DNA from: Cymbomonas tetramitiformis
Lineage: Eukaryota > Chlorophyta > Pyramimonadophyceae > Pyramimonadales > Pyramimonadaceae
Assembly: GCA_001247695.2 (NCBI GenBank)
Contig: LGRX02015697.1
Coordinates: 1 to 15,328, forward strand
DNA: 15,328 bases
Reading direction: 5' to 3'
Shown here: piece after piece, positions 14,733-15,328 of the stretch
Numbering within the stretch: the first letter of the stretch is position 1
Layout: the number at the start of each line of letters is the position of its first letter
Made by a program: the position numbers and the translations under genes
Notes under the pieces: model-generated
Databases searched by the model: none
What the model saw: only the letters and a program-made list of their open reading frames with translations
Told to the model about the DNA's origin: nothing

Positions 14733-15328
14733 CACTCAGAAGCACGCTGCAGCAGCGCTATGACCCGTCACTCAGAAGCACGCTGCAGCAGCGCTATGAC
14801 ACGTCACTCAGAAGCACGTCGCCGCAGCGCTATGACACGTCACTCAGACGCACGCTGCCGCAGCGCTATGACCCGTCACTCAGAAGCACGTCGCCGCAGC
14901 GCTATGACACGTCACCAGAAGCACGCGCTCGCAGCGCAGAGATCCAGCCACCAGAAGCACGTCAACAGCGCCATGACACGCCACCAGAAGACCGCAAGAG
15001 CGCGGCGTGACATCGCCACCGAGCACGCCGGGCCGCAGCGCTTATGACACGCTACTCGAAGCATCGCCACAGCGCTTATGGACACGCCATTTGAATATCG
15101 TGCCGCAGCGCTATGACACGTCACTCAGAAGCCCGCTGCAGCAGCGCTATGACCCGTCACTCAGAAGCACGCTGCCGCAGCGCTATGACCCGTCACTCAG
15201 AAGCACGTTGCCGCAGCGCTATGACACGTCACTCAGAAGCACGCTGCCGCAGCGCTATGACACGTCACTCAGAAGCACGCTGCCGCAGCGCTATGACACG
15301 TCACTCAGAAGCACGCTGCCGCAGCGCT
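14733..15328. repeat. 36-bp tandem minisatellite, open at the right edge
   Basis: Regular units start at 14733, 14769, 14805, 14841 and 14877, and again at 15122, 15158, 15194, 15230, 15266 and 15302 (cut by the window end). The consensus begins CACTCAGAAGCACGCTGC. Each unit contains two short dyads, CGCTGC-C-GCAGCG (variants CGCTGCAGCAGCG and CGTCGCCGCAGCG) and TGAC-(A/C)C-GTCA. Positions 14913-15121 are diverged units with indels. The period is a multiple of three, so reading frames stay open across the units, but there is no evidence that it is translated. The array begins 5 bp after the AT-rich hairpin at 14703-14727. Confidence 0.95.

Noticed and set aside
14726..15010. Open frames giving a 12-residue repeat protein
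   Set aside because: The period is a multiple of three, so frames stay open automatically; no start context, flanking coding sequence or non-repeat domain supports translation.
14733..15328. CRISPR-like array
   Set aside because: Units are contiguous 36-bp tandem repeats with no unique spacers, in a eukaryotic retrotransposon context.

Overview
The window is eukaryotic repeat DNA. It holds one retrotransposon nested inside another, plus a tandem-repeat array at the right edge, and I see no host gene. All the element genes read on the minus strand, so transcription runs from high to low coordinates. GC-rich DIRS-type tyrosine-recombinase retrotransposons with a methyltransferase-like domain, and a copia element whose primer-binding site resembles the initiator-Met tRNA anticodon arm, suggest a microbial eukaryote. 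A green-lineage alga is my best guess, but nothing here fixes the species.

Outer element (about 1-3234 and 11238-14732, interrupted): a DIRS-like retrotransposon. In reading order it has a small cysteine-rich upstream ORF (14372 to about 13850, frame-broken), gag (13883-11974, frame-broken, ending in CCCH and knuckle-like zinc motifs), pol with reverse transcriptase, RNase H and a Dam-like methyltransferase domain (in three pieces), and a tyrosine recombinase (1529-420) overlapping the end of pol by 56 bp. The copy is dead or dying. Gag has a frame break near 12978. A TGA separates gag from a pol start in the same frame. RT is split by the inner element, and the RT segment that should carry the YxDD motif is missing near 2866-2879. 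The recombinase is open and keeps its catalytic residues but carries a perfect 27-bp in-frame tandem duplication.

Inner element (3235-11237): a very young, apparently complete Ty1/copia retrotransposon. Its LTRs of 414 and 412 bp differ by two substitutions and a 2-bp indel. It has a 5-bp target duplication (CCGAC), a purine tract, a primer-binding site matching the initiator-Met tRNA anticodon arm, and one uninterrupted 2320-codon gag-pol frame (10745-3783). Removing it with one target copy leaves the outer RT reading frame continuous. The polyprotein is much longer than usual for copia because of a roughly 600-residue acidic, repeat-containing region between the gag zinc knuckle and the protease, and a methyltransferase-like module between protease and integrase. 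That module is clearly homologous to the one in the surrounding DIRS element. A domain shared by two unrelated retrotransposon classes, one sitting inside the other, is the most interesting feature here.

Flanks: 1-419, downstream of the recombinase, holds three hairpins with a shared 9-nt loop and differing stems. 14402-14727, upstream of the DIRS genes, holds a dense run of inverted repeats. 14733-15328 is a 36-bp minisatellite running off the right edge, with a degenerate core flanked on both sides by near-identical units.
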